The notes under the pieces are model-generated. The model ran no database searches. It saw nothing but the letters and a program-made list of their open reading frames with translations, and had not been told where the DNA came from. Positions 17,336 to 26,157 of a stretch of DNA of 64,000 nucleotides are shown here, piece by piece. The stretch spans positions 124,001 to 188,000 of the forward strand of contig FQWG01000006.1 of assembly GCA_900129595.1 (NCBI GenBank). Direction: 5' to 3'. This stretch comes from Flavobacterium frigidimaris. Its GTDB lineage: Bacteria; Bacteroidota; Bacteroidia; Flavobacteriales; Flavobacteriaceae. The first letter of the stretch is position 1, and every line of letters begins with the position of its first letter. The position numbers and the translations under genes are program-made.

Positions 17336-18754
17336 ATGAAAATTCTCCTGACGGGTGCAACAGGTTACATTGGCAAACGTCTTTTGCCTATTTTAGTAGC
17401 GCAGGGACATCAGGTAATTTGCTGTGTAAGAGATAAAAACAGGTTTTACATACACACAGATTTTCTGCAAAAAGTACAAGTCATTGAAGTCGATTTTCTA
17501 GAAAAAGAAACGCTGACAGCAATTCCTGCCGATATTGATGCCGCTTTTTACCTTATCCATTCCATGTCAGGTTCTAATACCAATTATGATGAGTTAGAAA
17601 GTATTTCGGCATCTAATTTTACCGAAAGAATAAATCAGACTCAGGCACAACAAATCCTGTACTTAAGCGGAATTGTAAATGACAAGTCACTCTCTAAACA
17701 TTTATCGTCCCGCAAAAATGTTGAAAGTATTTTAGCGAAATCAATAGTACCGTTAACCACTTTAAGGGCCGGAATTATAGTGGGATCGGGCAGTGCTTCA
17801 TTCGAAATTATCCGCGATTTGGTCAATAAACTTCCGGTGATGATTACGCCCAAATGGCTCAATACAAAATGCCAGCCCATTGCGATAAATGATGTTTTAG
17901 AGTTTCTCTCCAAATCACTTTTAAATCCAGTTACTTATAATCAGAGTTTTGATATTGGAGGTCCGGATATACTCACCTACAAAGAAATGTTATTGGCTTT
18001 CGCTGAAGCAAAAAATCTCAAACGGTACATTTTTACTATTCCCGTCATGACACCTAAATTGTCATCATACTGGTTGTATTTTGTTACCTCAACCTCATAT
18101 AAACTGGCATCGGCTTTGGTAAGCAGTATGAAAGTCGAGGTTATTTGCAACGATCATCGCATTAATGAGCTTTTGCAAGTGAAGCCCATGACGTATAAAC
18201 AAGCGCTTTCGAGAGCCTTAATCAAAGTCGAAGAAGATAAAGTGGCTTCAAGCTGGAAAGATTCCCTTGTAAGCGGACGTTTTAACCGCAATATCTCGGC
18301 ACATTTAAAAGTGCCTAAAAAAGATTGCTACATCGACCGAAGAAAAAAAGAAATCGAAAATCGCGATTATACCATAGATAGAATCTGGTCAATAGGAGGC
18401 GAGACAGGCTGGTATTACGGCGATTGGCTCTGGAGTTTACGAGGCTTTATTGATAAGCTTTTTGGTGGCGTAGGTTTGCGCCGTGGCCGAACCAATAAAC
18501 ACGACATTCATTCCGGCGATGCTTTAGATTTTTGGCGCGTTTTATACGCCAATAAACAAGAAGGAAAACTGATCTTATATGCCGAAATGAAACTGCCCGG
18601 GGAAGCCTGGCTCGAATTCAAAATCATACACAATACTTTATATCAGGCTGCAACCTTCAAACCCAAAGGTATTTTAGGAAAACTATATTGGTATTCTGTT
18701 TTACCTTTCCATGGTTTTATTTTCAACGGAATGCTTAATAAACTCATTAAGTAG
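17336..18754 (+). CDS. Atypical SDR with C-terminal DUF2867 domain
   Basis: A 472-residue two-part protein. The N-terminal NAD(P)-binding domain has GATGYIG at residues 7-13 and resembles NmrA/complex I-type atypical SDR proteins. From about residue 320 a DUF2867-type domain follows, with Arg-Ile-Trp-Ser-Ile-Gly-Gly-Glu-Thr-Gly-Trp-Tyr and Leu-Asp-Phe-Trp-Arg-Val markers. This fusion is frequent next to photolyase and LitR/CarH-type regulators. It ends the plus-strand operon begun by the TetR-like gene and faces the photolyase operon tail to tail. Confidence 0.87.
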   Translation: MKILLTGATGYIGKRLLPILVAQGHQVICCVRDKNRFYIHTDFLQKVQVIEVDFLEKETLTAIPADIDAAFYLIHSMSGSNTNYDELESISASNFTERINQTQAQQILYLSGIVNDKSLSKHLSSRKNVESILAKSIVPLTTLRAGIIVGSGSASFEIIRDLVNKLPVMITPKWLNTKCQPIAINDVLEFLSKSLLNPVTYNQSFDIGGPDILTYKEMLLAFAEAKNLKRYIFTIPVMTPKLSSYWLYFVTSTSYKLASALVSSMKVEVICNDHRINELLQVKPMTYKQALSRALIKVEEDKVASSWKDSLVSGRFNRNISAHLKVPKKDCYIDRRKKEIENRDYTIDRIWSIGGETGWYYGDWLWSLRGFIDKLFGGVGLRRGRTNKHDIHSGDALDFWRVLYANKQEGKLILYAEMKLPGEAWLEFKIIHNTLYQAATFKPKGILGKLYWYSVLPFHGFIFNGMLNKLIK

Positions 18755-18785
18755 TTTTAGGAGCTATTTCCTGCTATCCACTTGT

Positions 18786-18819
18786 ATCTTTTGTTTTTTA
18801 AAGAAAAAAACAAAAGGAT
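18786..18819. repeat. A/T-rich inverted repeat, probable bidirectional terminator
   Basis: ATCTTTTGTTTTTT faces AAAAAACAAAAGGAT around the loop AAAGA. It lies 31 bases after the DUF2867 gene. The flanking words CTATCC and CTATCAGGGCTAGGG look like a dispersed intergenic family of flavobacteria. It may end transcription from the left. Confidence 0.5.
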
Positions 18820-18947
18820 ACCGCTTCTATCAGGGCTAGGGATGCAGTTTTTATTAGAAGTTTCATCGATTAATGTTATAACCGCAATCTTGTCTTCCCC
18901 CATTCTTCTTGAAATCTGATTTTCGTTATATCAAAAATCATCGTTGT

Positions 18948-19112
18948 AAGTCCCAGAGGCACGATATATTATAGAAAATTATTCTTTTTTTAAGAGAACC
19001 CCCAGCGAGGTGGTATATTTTATAATCTTGAGGGCAATTATATGTCGCTCCGCTGGAGCTTTAACATGATGATGTGTATCTTTTCTATAAATATATCGTC
19101 CCTCTGGGACTT
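18948..19112. repeat. Nested inverted-repeat (REP/BIME-like) element
   Basis: Outer arms are AAGTCCCAGAGGCACGATAT at 18948-18967 (continuing to 18977) and its near reverse complement at 19081-19112. Within them a second imperfect pair, CCAGCGAGG at 19002-19010 and CGCTCCGCTGG at 19046-19056, forms an inner hairpin. This symmetric layout resembles REP sequences mobilised by Y1 (TnpA-REP) transposases; no transposase gene is here. The remaining bases of the 18755-19231 gap hold no gene. Confidence 0.6.
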
Positions 19113-19231
19113 GAATTGTCTTTATATTCTGTTGGTCTAAATATCAGGCGATTTTGTACTTGCATACTCAAACTTCTAACCATCAAATATTTCGAATTTG
19201 GTCCCGAAGCTTCGGGATAAAAAAATGTAAT

Positions 19232-20527
19232 TTATTTAATTATCCCAGCCTTATATGTCGCAATCGCGCGATCCCTCGCAAAAGCATGATCTACCATTGG
19301 TTCATTATATCCTAAATCAAATTCAGGAATCCATTTACGAATGTAGATTCCTTTTTCGTCGAATTTCTTTAGTTGAATTTCCGGATTAAAAACCCTGAAG
19401 TAGGGTGCAGCATCGCAACCTGTTCCTGCTGCCCATTGCCAGTTGCCTACATTTGATGCCAATTCGAAATCCAGTAATTTCTCGGCAAAATACGCTTCGC
19501 CCCATTGCCAGTTAATAAGTAAATGTTTGCATAAAAAACTGGCGACAACCATACGAACGCGATTGTGCATGTATCCAGTTTCGTTTAGTTGGCGCATTCC
19601 GGCATCGACCATTGGGTAACCTGTTGTTCCGGAACACCAACGCTTAAAATCGTCTTCGTTATTGCGCCACTGAATACCATCGTAAGCCGATTTGAAATTG
19701 TGATTCACGCAATTAGGGAAGTTAAAAAGAATCTGGATAAAGAACTCTCTCCAAATTAATTCACTCAAAAAAGTTTGATTTTTTTTATTGGCCCAATGCA
19801 CGAGTTTACGAATACTAACAGTCCCAAAACGTAAATGTGGTGAAAGATATGACGTACCATCCAAAGCCGGAAAATCTCTTATTTCTTTATAATTACCTAT
19901 TTGAGTTAAGTTATGAGGCAATACTTTTATGCTGCTTCTTTCAAAACCAATTTGGGATAATTCAGGAAACTTGAAATTGTTTTTAGCAAAGTTAGAAAAC
20001 AATGGTTTTGTATCATATTCAAAAGCTTGTCCTGAAAGATGGTACTTTTCGAGCCATTTATTTTTATAAGGCGTATAAATTGTATACGGAAGACCATCTG
20101 CTTTGGTAATTTCCTTTTCTTCAAAAACGACGTGGTCTTTGAAGGAAAAAGATTCTGCATTATGTTGTTTTAATAATTCCTGAATTGATGCGTCACGTTT
20201 TATGGCATACGGCTCATAATCTTTATTAAAGAAGAGTTGCTGAATATCATATTCTTCGACAAGAGATTTCCAAACCTCAAAAGTTTTTCCTTTTTTGATG
20301 AGTAGCGAAGAATCAATTGCGTGAAGCTCTTCGTTTATTTTTTGAAGTGAATCGTAGATAAAACTAACCCGCGCATCATTTGCAGGAAGATTGTCTAAAA
20401 TATCGTCATCAAAAATAAATATCGGAATTACGGGATAATCAGCTTGCAGGGCATTGAATAACCCGATATTGTCATCGAGACGTAAATCACGTCTAAACCA
20501 GAAAAAAGCAACTCTTTGTTTTGTCAT
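19232..20527 (-). CDS. phrB: Deoxyribodipyrimidine photolyase / cryptochrome family protein
   Basis: A 431-residue protein with the N-terminal photolyase domain (FFWFRRDLRLDDN at residues 9-21) and the FAD-binding domain, seen in Trp-Arg-Glu-Phe-Phe-Ile-Gln, Thr-Gly-Tyr-Pro-Met-Val-Asp-Ala-Gly-Met-Arg, and Trp-Ala-Ala-Gly-Thr-Gly-Cys-Asp-Ala-Ala-Pro-Tyr-Phe-Arg. It would repair cyclobutane pyrimidine dimers with blue light. It is the last gene of the minus-strand run headed by the CarH-like regulator, so light-induced expression is likely. A cryptochrome-like signalling role cannot be excluded by sequence alone. Confidence 0.92.
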   Translation of the reverse strand: MTKQRVAFFWFRRDLRLDDNIGLFNALQADYPVIPIFIFDDDILDNLPANDARVSFIYDSLQKINEELHAIDSSLLIKKGKTFEVWKSLVEEYDIQQLFFNKDYEPYAIKRDASIQELLKQHNAESFSFKDHVVFEEKEITKADGLPYTIYTPYKNKWLEKYHLSGQAFEYDTKPLFSNFAKNNFKFPELSQIGFERSSIKVLPHNLTQIGNYKEIRDFPALDGTSYLSPHLRFGTVSIRKLVHWANKKNQTFLSELIWREFFIQILFNFPNCVNHNFKSAYDGIQWRNNEDDFKRWCSGTTGYPMVDAGMRQLNETGYMHNRVRMVVASFLCKHLLINWQWGEAYFAEKLLDFELASNVGNWQWAAGTGCDAAPYFRVFNPEIQLKKFDEKGIYIRKWIPEFDLGYNEPMVDHAFARDRAIATYKAGIIK

Positions 20528-20680
20528 TATTATATTTCTTTTGCCACAGACTAAAGGATTATAAAGGATTTTGGTTTCACGCAGATTTGCAGATTTATTT
20601 TTGATTTTAATTTAGTAAATCTGTGTGCATCTGCTTAAATCTGTGTAGATCTGCGTTAAAAATTAATCTGTGGCGTAAAA
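20528..20680. repeat. Intergenic stretch of repeated CTG/CAGATTT words
   Basis: The gap between the SRPBCC and photolyase genes holds repeated GCAGATTT and AATCTGTG words in both orientations, framed by GCCACAGA and TCTGTGGC. It can fold into a long imperfect hairpin. The same words occur at 1645-1774, so it seems to be a dispersed family of intergenic repeats. Confidence 0.5.
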
Positions 20681-21142
20681 TTATTTTGAATTGAATAGTT
20701 CTTCGATTTTTTTGTGGCGATATTCAAAAATGGATTTCAGTTTATTTCTGACCATTATTGTATTGGCGAGTTGGCCTAAGAAACCAAATGGTAAGGCATA
20801 ATGTACCACATCCGTCATTTTTGTGCCGTTTTCTGTCCGTTCAAAAAAGTGTTTGTGGTGCCATAATGCATAAGGACCAAAACGCTGTTCGTCTACAAAA
20901 TATTGATTTTCTGATGAAACGGTTATGATAGTCATCCAGTTGATTTTGATACCTAAAAGCGGTTTTAAAGTATAGGTGATCACTTGTCCGGGATACATGC
21001 GTTTTCCGTCGAAATCCTGAATTACGAAACTCATATCATCAGGTGTTATCTTTTGAAGGTTTTGTGGACTTGAAAAAAAGCTCCAGCATTCTTCGATACT
21101 GGCGTTTAAATGTTGTACGGTTTCTAGCTTATATACTTTCAT
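20681..21142 (-). CDS. SRPBCC-family protein (CDP-like, cell-division-inhibitor type)
   Basis: A 153-residue START/SRPBCC-fold protein. It has the N-terminal Ile-Glu-Glu-Cys-Trp-Ser-Phe-Phe-Ser-Ser-Pro-Gln-Asn-Leu motif and the central Trp-His-His-Lys-His-Phe-Phe-Glu motif seen in the branch encoded next to photolyases and LitR/CarH regulators. I use the ATG at 21142, where the family begins; an upstream ATG at 21235 would add 31 atypical residues. The ligand is unknown. It sits between crtZ and the photolyase gene in the light-response operon. Confidence 0.85.
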   Translation of the reverse strand: MKVYKLETVQHLNASIEECWSFFSSPQNLQKITPDDMSFVIQDFDGKRMYPGQVITYTLKPLLGIKINWMTIITVSSENQYFVDEQRFGPYALWHHKHFFERTENGTKMTDVVHYALPFGFLGQLANTIMVRNKLKSIFEYRHKKIEELFNSK

Positions 21143-21291
21143 AAAATCGATTATTACGGATAGTTTCTGCAGTACGTTTGCGTTAGGGATTATAGTGTAG
21201 CTCTTTTTGTGTAAGGCTTTTTCTGCCTGATACAAAAAAGCGGGAACGGAAAGCCCGACCCACTTTTTCTGTGGGTAACGCCCAAATGATA

Positions 21292-21732
21292 CTACATTTT
21301 ATAATATTTGAAAGGCACAAATAACATCCCAAAGCATTCGCCATGTTCTTTTCCTAAATGTTTGTGGTGTATTTTATGCGCTTTTCGTAAGCCAATCAGG
21401 TATTTGTTTTTGGTGTTTTTGAACCACTTAAAACGCTGATGAATTAAAACATCGTGAATTAAAAAATAACAAGCGCCATAAGTCGTAACTCCACAGGCAA
21501 TGAAAAATAAATAATTGAATCCGCCCTGAACGCCAAAATAAAAAAGAACTATACTTGGAATAGCAAAAATGACGAAGAAAATGTCGTTGCGCTCAAAAGT
21601 ATCTTCGTATTTGGGTTGATGGTGATCTTCGTGAAAATACCACATAAGTCCGTGCATGATGTACTTGTGCGTAAGCCAGGTCACACATTCCATGAAGAGA
21701 AAAACGCCTAAAAAGATCAGGAAAGAAATCAT
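21292..21732 (-). CDS. crtZ: Beta-carotene hydroxylase CrtZ
   Basis: A 146-residue membrane di-iron hydroxylase. The histidine clusters are in order: His22-xxxx-His27, His34-xx-His37-His38, His-Asp-Val-Leu-Ile-His in the middle, and His-Lys-Ile-His-His-Lys-His near the end. About four hydrophobic segments surround them. CrtZ adds hydroxyl groups to beta-ionone rings, converting beta-carotene to zeaxanthin, a usual yellow pigment of flavobacteria. It is downstream of crtB in the same operon. Confidence 0.92.
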   Translation of the reverse strand: MISFLIFLGVFLFMECVTWLTHKYIMHGLMWYFHEDHHQPKYEDTFERNDIFFVIFAIPSIVLFYFGVQGGFNYLFFIACGVTTYGACYFLIHDVLIHQRFKWFKNTKNKYLIGLRKAHKIHHKHLGKEHGECFGMLFVPFKYYKM

Positions 21733-21805
21733 TTTTTATGTTTTGAATTGTTGTAATTATTATTTGTTCTCAATCTTGTAATTGCGAGGAACGAAGCAGT
21801 GAAAT

Positions 21806-22645
21806 TTACACCAGTTTTAATTTGTAAGTTACAAAAGACTGCGCTAAAAGCCCGGCTTTAGTATAATTGGAAACTCTGATTCTTGCATTTCCGATTTCGT
21901 AATAAGGCGTGTTTTTTAGTTTCTTAAGCAGTTTCTTGTAATACACATATGCCGTGTAAACGCCAAATTGTGCTTCGATAGGTAATTTTACAATTCCCTG
22001 ATAAGCAATCCTGAAATCTTCTTCGATTTCGTTGATGATCGTGGTTTTGGCATTTTCATCGAAAGAATTTAAATCGACTCCGGGAAAGTAATTTCTGTTT
22101 AAAACCAAATTATCATCTTTGAGATCTCTCAGGAAATTCACTTTCTGAAAAGCAGATCCTAATCGCATCGCTTCATTTTTGAGCTGTTCGTATTTTTGGT
22201 TGTTTCCTTTTACGAAAACTTTCAGGCACATTAAGCCCACCACATCAGCAGAACCATAAATGTAATCTTCATATTCGGTTTGTGAGTTGTAGGTTGATTT
22301 GATGAGGTCTAGTTTCATGCTTTTAAGGAAAGCCTGAACAAGATCGTCTGTGATATTGTATTCTTTTACGGTATGTTGAAATGAGTTAAGAATAGGATTT
22401 AAACTAATGCCAGACTCAAAGGCTTTGTAATATTCTTTTTCGAAATCATTAATCAGGTTCTCTTTGTCGTATTCATGAAATGAATCGACAATTTCGTCAG
22501 CAAAACGAACGAATCCGTAGATGCTGTAAATTGCTTCACGAATGCTTGGTGAAAGCATTTTTACCGCCAGCGAAAAGGAGGTACTGTAGTTTTGGGTGAC
22601 CAATTTGCTACATTTGAAAGAAACGGTGTCGAATAGTGATTTCAT
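21806..22645 (-). CDS. crtB: Phytoene synthase CrtB
   Basis: A 279-residue squalene/phytoene synthase. The first aspartate-rich motif is Asp50-Glu-Ile-Val-Asp54 and the second is FLRDLKDD around residues 172-179; both bind the Mg-pyrophosphate of geranylgeranyl pyrophosphate. The enzyme condenses two such molecules into phytoene. It begins 3 bases after the crtI stop, so the two are translationally linked, in the usual CrtI-CrtB order of Bacteroidota. Confidence 0.94.
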   Translation of the reverse strand: MKSLFDTVSFKCSKLVTQNYSTSFSLAVKMLSPSIREAIYSIYGFVRFADEIVDSFHEYDKENLINDFEKEYYKAFESGISLNPILNSFQHTVKEYNITDDLVQAFLKSMKLDLIKSTYNSQTEYEDYIYGSADVVGLMCLKVFVKGNNQKYEQLKNEAMRLGSAFQKVNFLRDLKDDNLVLNRNYFPGVDLNSFDENAKTTIINEIEEDFRIAYQGIVKLPIEAQFGVYTAYVYYKKLLKKLKNTPYYEIGNARIRVSNYTKAGLLAQSFVTYKLKLV

Positions 22646-22648
22646 TTT

Positions 22649-24115
22649 TTAAGATCTAAAAGATTTTTGAATTAACTCAGCTACTAGTTTTCCTGAAATT
22701 AAAGCAGGCGGAACACCTGGGCCAGGAACGGTTAGCTGTCCTGTGAAATATAAATTACGAACTTTTTTACTCTTCAGTTTTGGTCTTAAAAAAGCCGTTT
22801 GCAGCAAAGTATTGGCCATTCCGTATGCATTTCCTTTGTATGCATTATAATCGTTTACAAAATCATTCTTGCAAAATGATCTTTTAAAGATAATATTATT
22901 TTTAATTTCCTGCTTTGTAAGCTTTTCGAAACGCGTTATTATTTTTTCGAAATATTCTTCTCTGAGTGTTGCGCTGTCGTTGATTCCCGGCGCTAACGGA
23001 ATAAGAAAAAAACTGCTTTCCATGCCTTCCGGCGCTGCGCTCAAATCTGTTTTTGATGGAAAATTGGCATAAAACAATGGTGCTTCAGGCCATTTTGGTT
23101 CATCGTAAATATCTGCTGCATGCTGGTTAAAGTCTACATCAAAAAATAAAGCATGATGCGAAATGTTTTCTATTTTTTTATTAAACCCAACAAAAAATAA
23201 AAGTGAAGACGGTGCGAAAACCCTGCTTTCCCAGTATTGCTCAGAATAGGCGCGATGCTCGATATCTAATAAAGTTTCGGTATGATGATAATCGGCGCCG
23301 CTTAGTATAATATCCGCCTTTATCGTTTTTCCATTAATTATAATTGCTGTAGCAGTTTTGTTCTCGACTATTATTTTTTCGATAACAGAATTGGTTTCAA
23401 TGGTCACTCCTAGTTCCAGAGCCATTTTTTCGATTCCGCGAACGACATCGAACATTCCGGTTTTGGGGTGCCAGGTTCCTAAACCAAAATCAGCATAATT
23501 CATAAAATTATAGAAAGAAGGCGTTTTGGTGGGTTTTGCTCCTAAAAACAAAACAGGAAATTCCAAAATCTGAATCAGTCTTTCGTTTTTGAATTTCTTA
23601 TGAATATCAGTACTTACGGTGCTAAAAAACTGATTGAGTTTTAAAGTCGTTTCAACTGTGATTAATTCGAGTGGAGAAACTCCGGGACGATATACCAAAT
23701 CTTTAATGGCAATGTCATAATTGCTTTTGGCCTGCCTGATGAAAGTTTCCAGTTTTTGACCGCTTCCTTTTTCGATGCTTTCAAAAGTGGTTTTTATTTC
23801 CTCGAGATTATCGTAAATGTTGATAAAATCATCCACCCCAAAATAAACCCGATAAGCCGGATTTAATTTTATAAGCTCATAATAGTCTGTTGTTTTTTTA
23901 TTGAAATCCTGAAAGAAACGCTCAAATACATCAGGCATCCAATACCAGCTTGGCCCCATGTCAAAGGTAAAGCCTTCTTTTTTGAATTGCCTTGCTCTTC
24001 CGCCAATCGTATCGTTTTTTTCATAGACAGTTACCTTGTTTCCTTGTTGTGCGAGGTAACATGAAGCGGCTAAAGCAGAGAAGCCTGATCCTATTATTGC
24101 TATTGTTTTTTTCAT
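22649..24115 (-). CDS. crtI: Phytoene desaturase CrtI
   Basis: A 488-residue FAD-dependent desaturase. The dinucleotide loop GSGFSALAA starts at residue 10 with the following acidic residue in Val-Thr-Val-Tyr-Glu-Lys, and the substrate region Phe-Asp-Met-Gly-Pro-Ser-Trp-Tyr-Trp follows around residue 54. The C-terminal CrtI motif is Gly-Pro-Gly-Val-Pro-Pro-Ala-Leu-Ile-Ser-Gly. It converts phytoene to lycopene. It starts 38 bases after the CarH-like regulator stop, probably on the same transcript. Confidence 0.94.
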   Translation of the reverse strand: MKKTIAIIGSGFSALAASCYLAQQGNKVTVYEKNDTIGGRARQFKKEGFTFDMGPSWYWMPDVFERFFQDFNKKTTDYYELIKLNPAYRVYFGVDDFINIYDNLEEIKTTFESIEKGSGQKLETFIRQAKSNYDIAIKDLVYRPGVSPLELITVETTLKLNQFFSTVSTDIHKKFKNERLIQILEFPVLFLGAKPTKTPSFYNFMNYADFGLGTWHPKTGMFDVVRGIEKMALELGVTIETNSVIEKIIVENKTATAIIINGKTIKADIILSGADYHHTETLLDIEHRAYSEQYWESRVFAPSSLLFFVGFNKKIENISHHALFFDVDFNQHAADIYDEPKWPEAPLFYANFPSKTDLSAAPEGMESSFFLIPLAPGINDSATLREEYFEKIITRFEKLTKQEIKNNIIFKRSFCKNDFVNDYNAYKGNAYGMANTLLQTAFLRPKLKSKKVRNLYFTGQLTVPGPGVPPALISGKLVAELIQKSFRS

Positions 24116-24153
24116 TTGTTTAACAAATATACAAAAACTTTAAACAAAAAAAA

Positions 24154-25053
24154 TTATAGCATGCTAATAGTTTCTTCCATAGAGTCAAAAACTCTTATTT
24201 TGTCTGACAGGAGCTTCTGGTCGATATGTTCTGTCATGTTTCCCATAAGCCAAATTTCGTTATTGTTAAGGAGTAATTTTTGCCCCATTGATTTTACATA
24301 TTGATTGATGACGCTGCGATCCGGCTGAATGGTCATAAAAGAGACAAACGTAATATTTTCAAAATGTCTGGTAAGATCTTCAAGGTTTTCTATGGGCATA
24401 CTTTCGCCAAGATAGATCGTTTTGTAGCCTTTGGATAAAATCTCATATTGCAGGTACAACAATCCTATTTGATGAATTTCGTTTAAAGGCAGGGAAAGCA
24501 CAAAGATCCTGTTGGTTTTACTGGGCTTTAATATCTGAAGACTTTCTGTGTAGATTAATATTTTTTGTTTGATCAAATGACTCATGAAATGTTCATTTGC
24601 AGGTGTTATGGTTTCAGATTGCCATAATAATCCCAATTCTTTCAATAGAGGAAGAAAGTGGTCTTTGAAAATTTCTTTGAATGATTTTTCAGAGATCAGC
24701 CAGTCAAAAGTATTGAAGAATATTTCCTGGTCAAAATTCATCATGGCCATCTTGAAAGAAGTTATGGCGTAATTCTGAGAATTTTTTGACGAAATGATTT
24801 CCCGAACTAATTCCGGGATTTTTTCATCAGGATAAGTTGCAATTTTAGAAATCTTATAACCGTATTCGTGTAATAAAGTAATATTTAAAAGCTTCTGTAG
24901 ACTTTGTAAATTATAGAGCCTGATATTCGTGTCAGTACGCATGGGCTCTAGGATATTGTATCTTTTTTCCCAGATACGAATGGTGTGTGCTTTTATTCCG
25001 GATAAGTTTTCGAGATCCTTTATGCTGAAAACAGTCTTAATATTGTTTATCAT
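24154..25053 (-). CDS. CarH-type B12-dependent light-sensing MerR regulator
   Basis: A 299-residue protein with an N-terminal MerR HTH (residues 8-75), a helical B12-cap domain and a C-terminal cobalamin-binding Rossmann domain. Two CarH hallmarks are present: Trp144-x9-Glu154-His155, and Glu192-Ile-His194-Gln-Ile-Gly197 (ExHxxG), in which the His is the lower cobalt ligand. In characterised CarH proteins adenosylcobalamin in the dark makes a DNA-binding tetramer that represses carotenoid genes, and light breaks it. Here it heads the crtI-crtB-crtZ-SRPBCC-photolyase run and so probably represses itself too. Residue 145, next to the Trp, is Gln where the Thermus protein has the light-state His ligand. 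Confidence 0.92.
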   Translation of the reverse strand: MINNIKTVFSIKDLENLSGIKAHTIRIWEKRYNILEPMRTDTNIRLYNLQSLQKLLNITLLHEYGYKISKIATYPDEKIPELVREIISSKNSQNYAITSFKMAMMNFDQEIFFNTFDWLISEKSFKEIFKDHFLPLLKELGLLWQSETITPANEHFMSHLIKQKILIYTESLQILKPSKTNRIFVLSLPLNEIHQIGLLYLQYEILSKGYKTIYLGESMPIENLEDLTRHFENITFVSFMTIQPDRSVINQYVKSMGQKLLLNNNEIWLMGNMTEHIDQKLLSDKIRVFDSMEETISML

Positions 25054-25071
25054 TATTGGCTATTTGGTAAA

Positions 25072-25079
25072 CAAAAATA
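25072..25079 (-). promoter_or_regulatory. Probable promoter -7 box of the CarH-crt operon
   Basis: TATTTTTG on the minus strand fits TAnnTTTG and lies 19 bases before the regulator ATG, giving a leader of about a dozen bases. No clean -33 TTG is seen at the expected distance, consistent with a regulated promoter. Confidence 0.5.
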
Positions 25080-25127
25080 GAATAAAATATGAAAAGACCT
25101 TGAAAACTTGATGAAAATGATAGATTA

Positions 25128-26087
25128 CTAGAGCTTTACTGATTCGTAATGGTTTAGTTTATCTAAATGAAGAACTGTTTTAGAGCTGTCTTTGCTTCGG
25201 TTGTACATGGTCTCGAATTTTGCTCCGTAAATGATTTCACTAAAAGTATAAGAGGTTCTGGCGGCAACGGTATTACTAAACATATTGTCAAAAGTGGTGA
25301 TGAAAACTAGTATTTCTCCTTGCGTTTTTTTGAAGTCTTCTTCGGAAAAATTAAACAATGGACTGTCTTCTGTAATGGGATGTACTAATGTCCAGCTTAA
25401 TGAAAGTGCATTGATGTGATCTAACTCGAGTTTTAGGCTGTAAAATTTATTGGTTTGTACACCATTTTCCTCGAAACTCAATCCTAATGTTACTTTTGCA
25501 TTTGCGTCTGTAAAATTGGTATTCTTAAAAGGCACCAGCCGTATCATTAATCCTTTGTTTTCTCCATATGGCGAAATCAATGCGTTGTCTGCGAATTTTA
25601 AATAGGCTATTGGTTTGCTGAATCTTCCAAAGAATAAACCTGTTGCGATGGCAAAACTTAATAAACCAATTAAAGCTTCAGCAGCGGATAAGGCACTTGT
25701 TAGAAACCCGGTTGGGCTAATATGGCCGTAACCCACAGTGGTAAAGGTTTGCGCGCTGAAAAAGTAGGCCTGACCAAATTGGGTCAACGCACTCTGCGAT
25801 TGTTCAATCCCATCAAGATGTTCAATCCCGATAGCGTAATAAACGACTGCAAAAATAAAATTCATAGCAATGTAAAAAGCAAACAAAATCGACATGAATT
25901 TCCAATTGGGCATGTCGATCATGGTGTGGTACCAACTAATTCGACGGAACAAATGCATACCTCTTTTTTCTATATTGGGAGTTCCGTCTTTGTTTACAAA
26001 TCTGCCGCCATAACTGTTTGCGTTAGGTCCGAAACCAGAGTTTTTATCTGTTTGTGCCTTTTGATTTATTTTTTTTAAAAGTGCCAT
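25128..26087 (-). CDS. Inward-rectifier-type (KirBac) potassium channel
   Basis: A 319-residue protein with two membrane segments (about 62-88 and 127-153) around a pore helix and the selectivity filter Thr-Val-Gly-Tyr-Gly at 117-121. The C-terminal ~165 residues form the immunoglobulin-like cytoplasmic Kir domain. Length and arrangement match KirBac channels. It conducts potassium across the inner membrane, probably gated by lipids or pH. It lies 74 bases upstream of the CarH-like gene on the same strand and has its own promoter. Confidence 0.92.
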   Translation of the reverse strand: MALLKKINQKAQTDKNSGFGPNANSYGGRFVNKDGTPNIEKRGMHLFRRISWYHTMIDMPNWKFMSILFAFYIAMNFIFAVVYYAIGIEHLDGIEQSQSALTQFGQAYFFSAQTFTTVGYGHISPTGFLTSALSAAEALIGLLSFAIATGLFFGRFSKPIAYLKFADNALISPYGENKGLMIRLVPFKNTNFTDANAKVTLGLSFEENGVQTNKFYSLKLELDHINALSLSWTLVHPITEDSPLFNFSEEDFKKTQGEILVFITTFDNMFSNTVAARTSYTFSEIIYGAKFETMYNRSKDSSKTVLHLDKLNHYESVKL

Positions 26088-26107
26088 TAAAGTATTGCTT
26101 TGAGCAA

Positions 26108-26139
26108 CAAATGTAAGAATAAGTTGTGGATGAAATCAA
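26108..26139 (-). promoter_or_regulatory. Bacteroidota-type promoter of the Kir channel gene
   Basis: On the minus strand TTG (26139-26137) and TACATTTG (26115-26108) are separated by 21 bases, matching the -33/-7 consensus. The predicted start site lies about 15 bases before the ATG at 26087. Confidence 0.65.
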
Positions 26140-26157
26140 TGCCGTATTTCTAAATAA

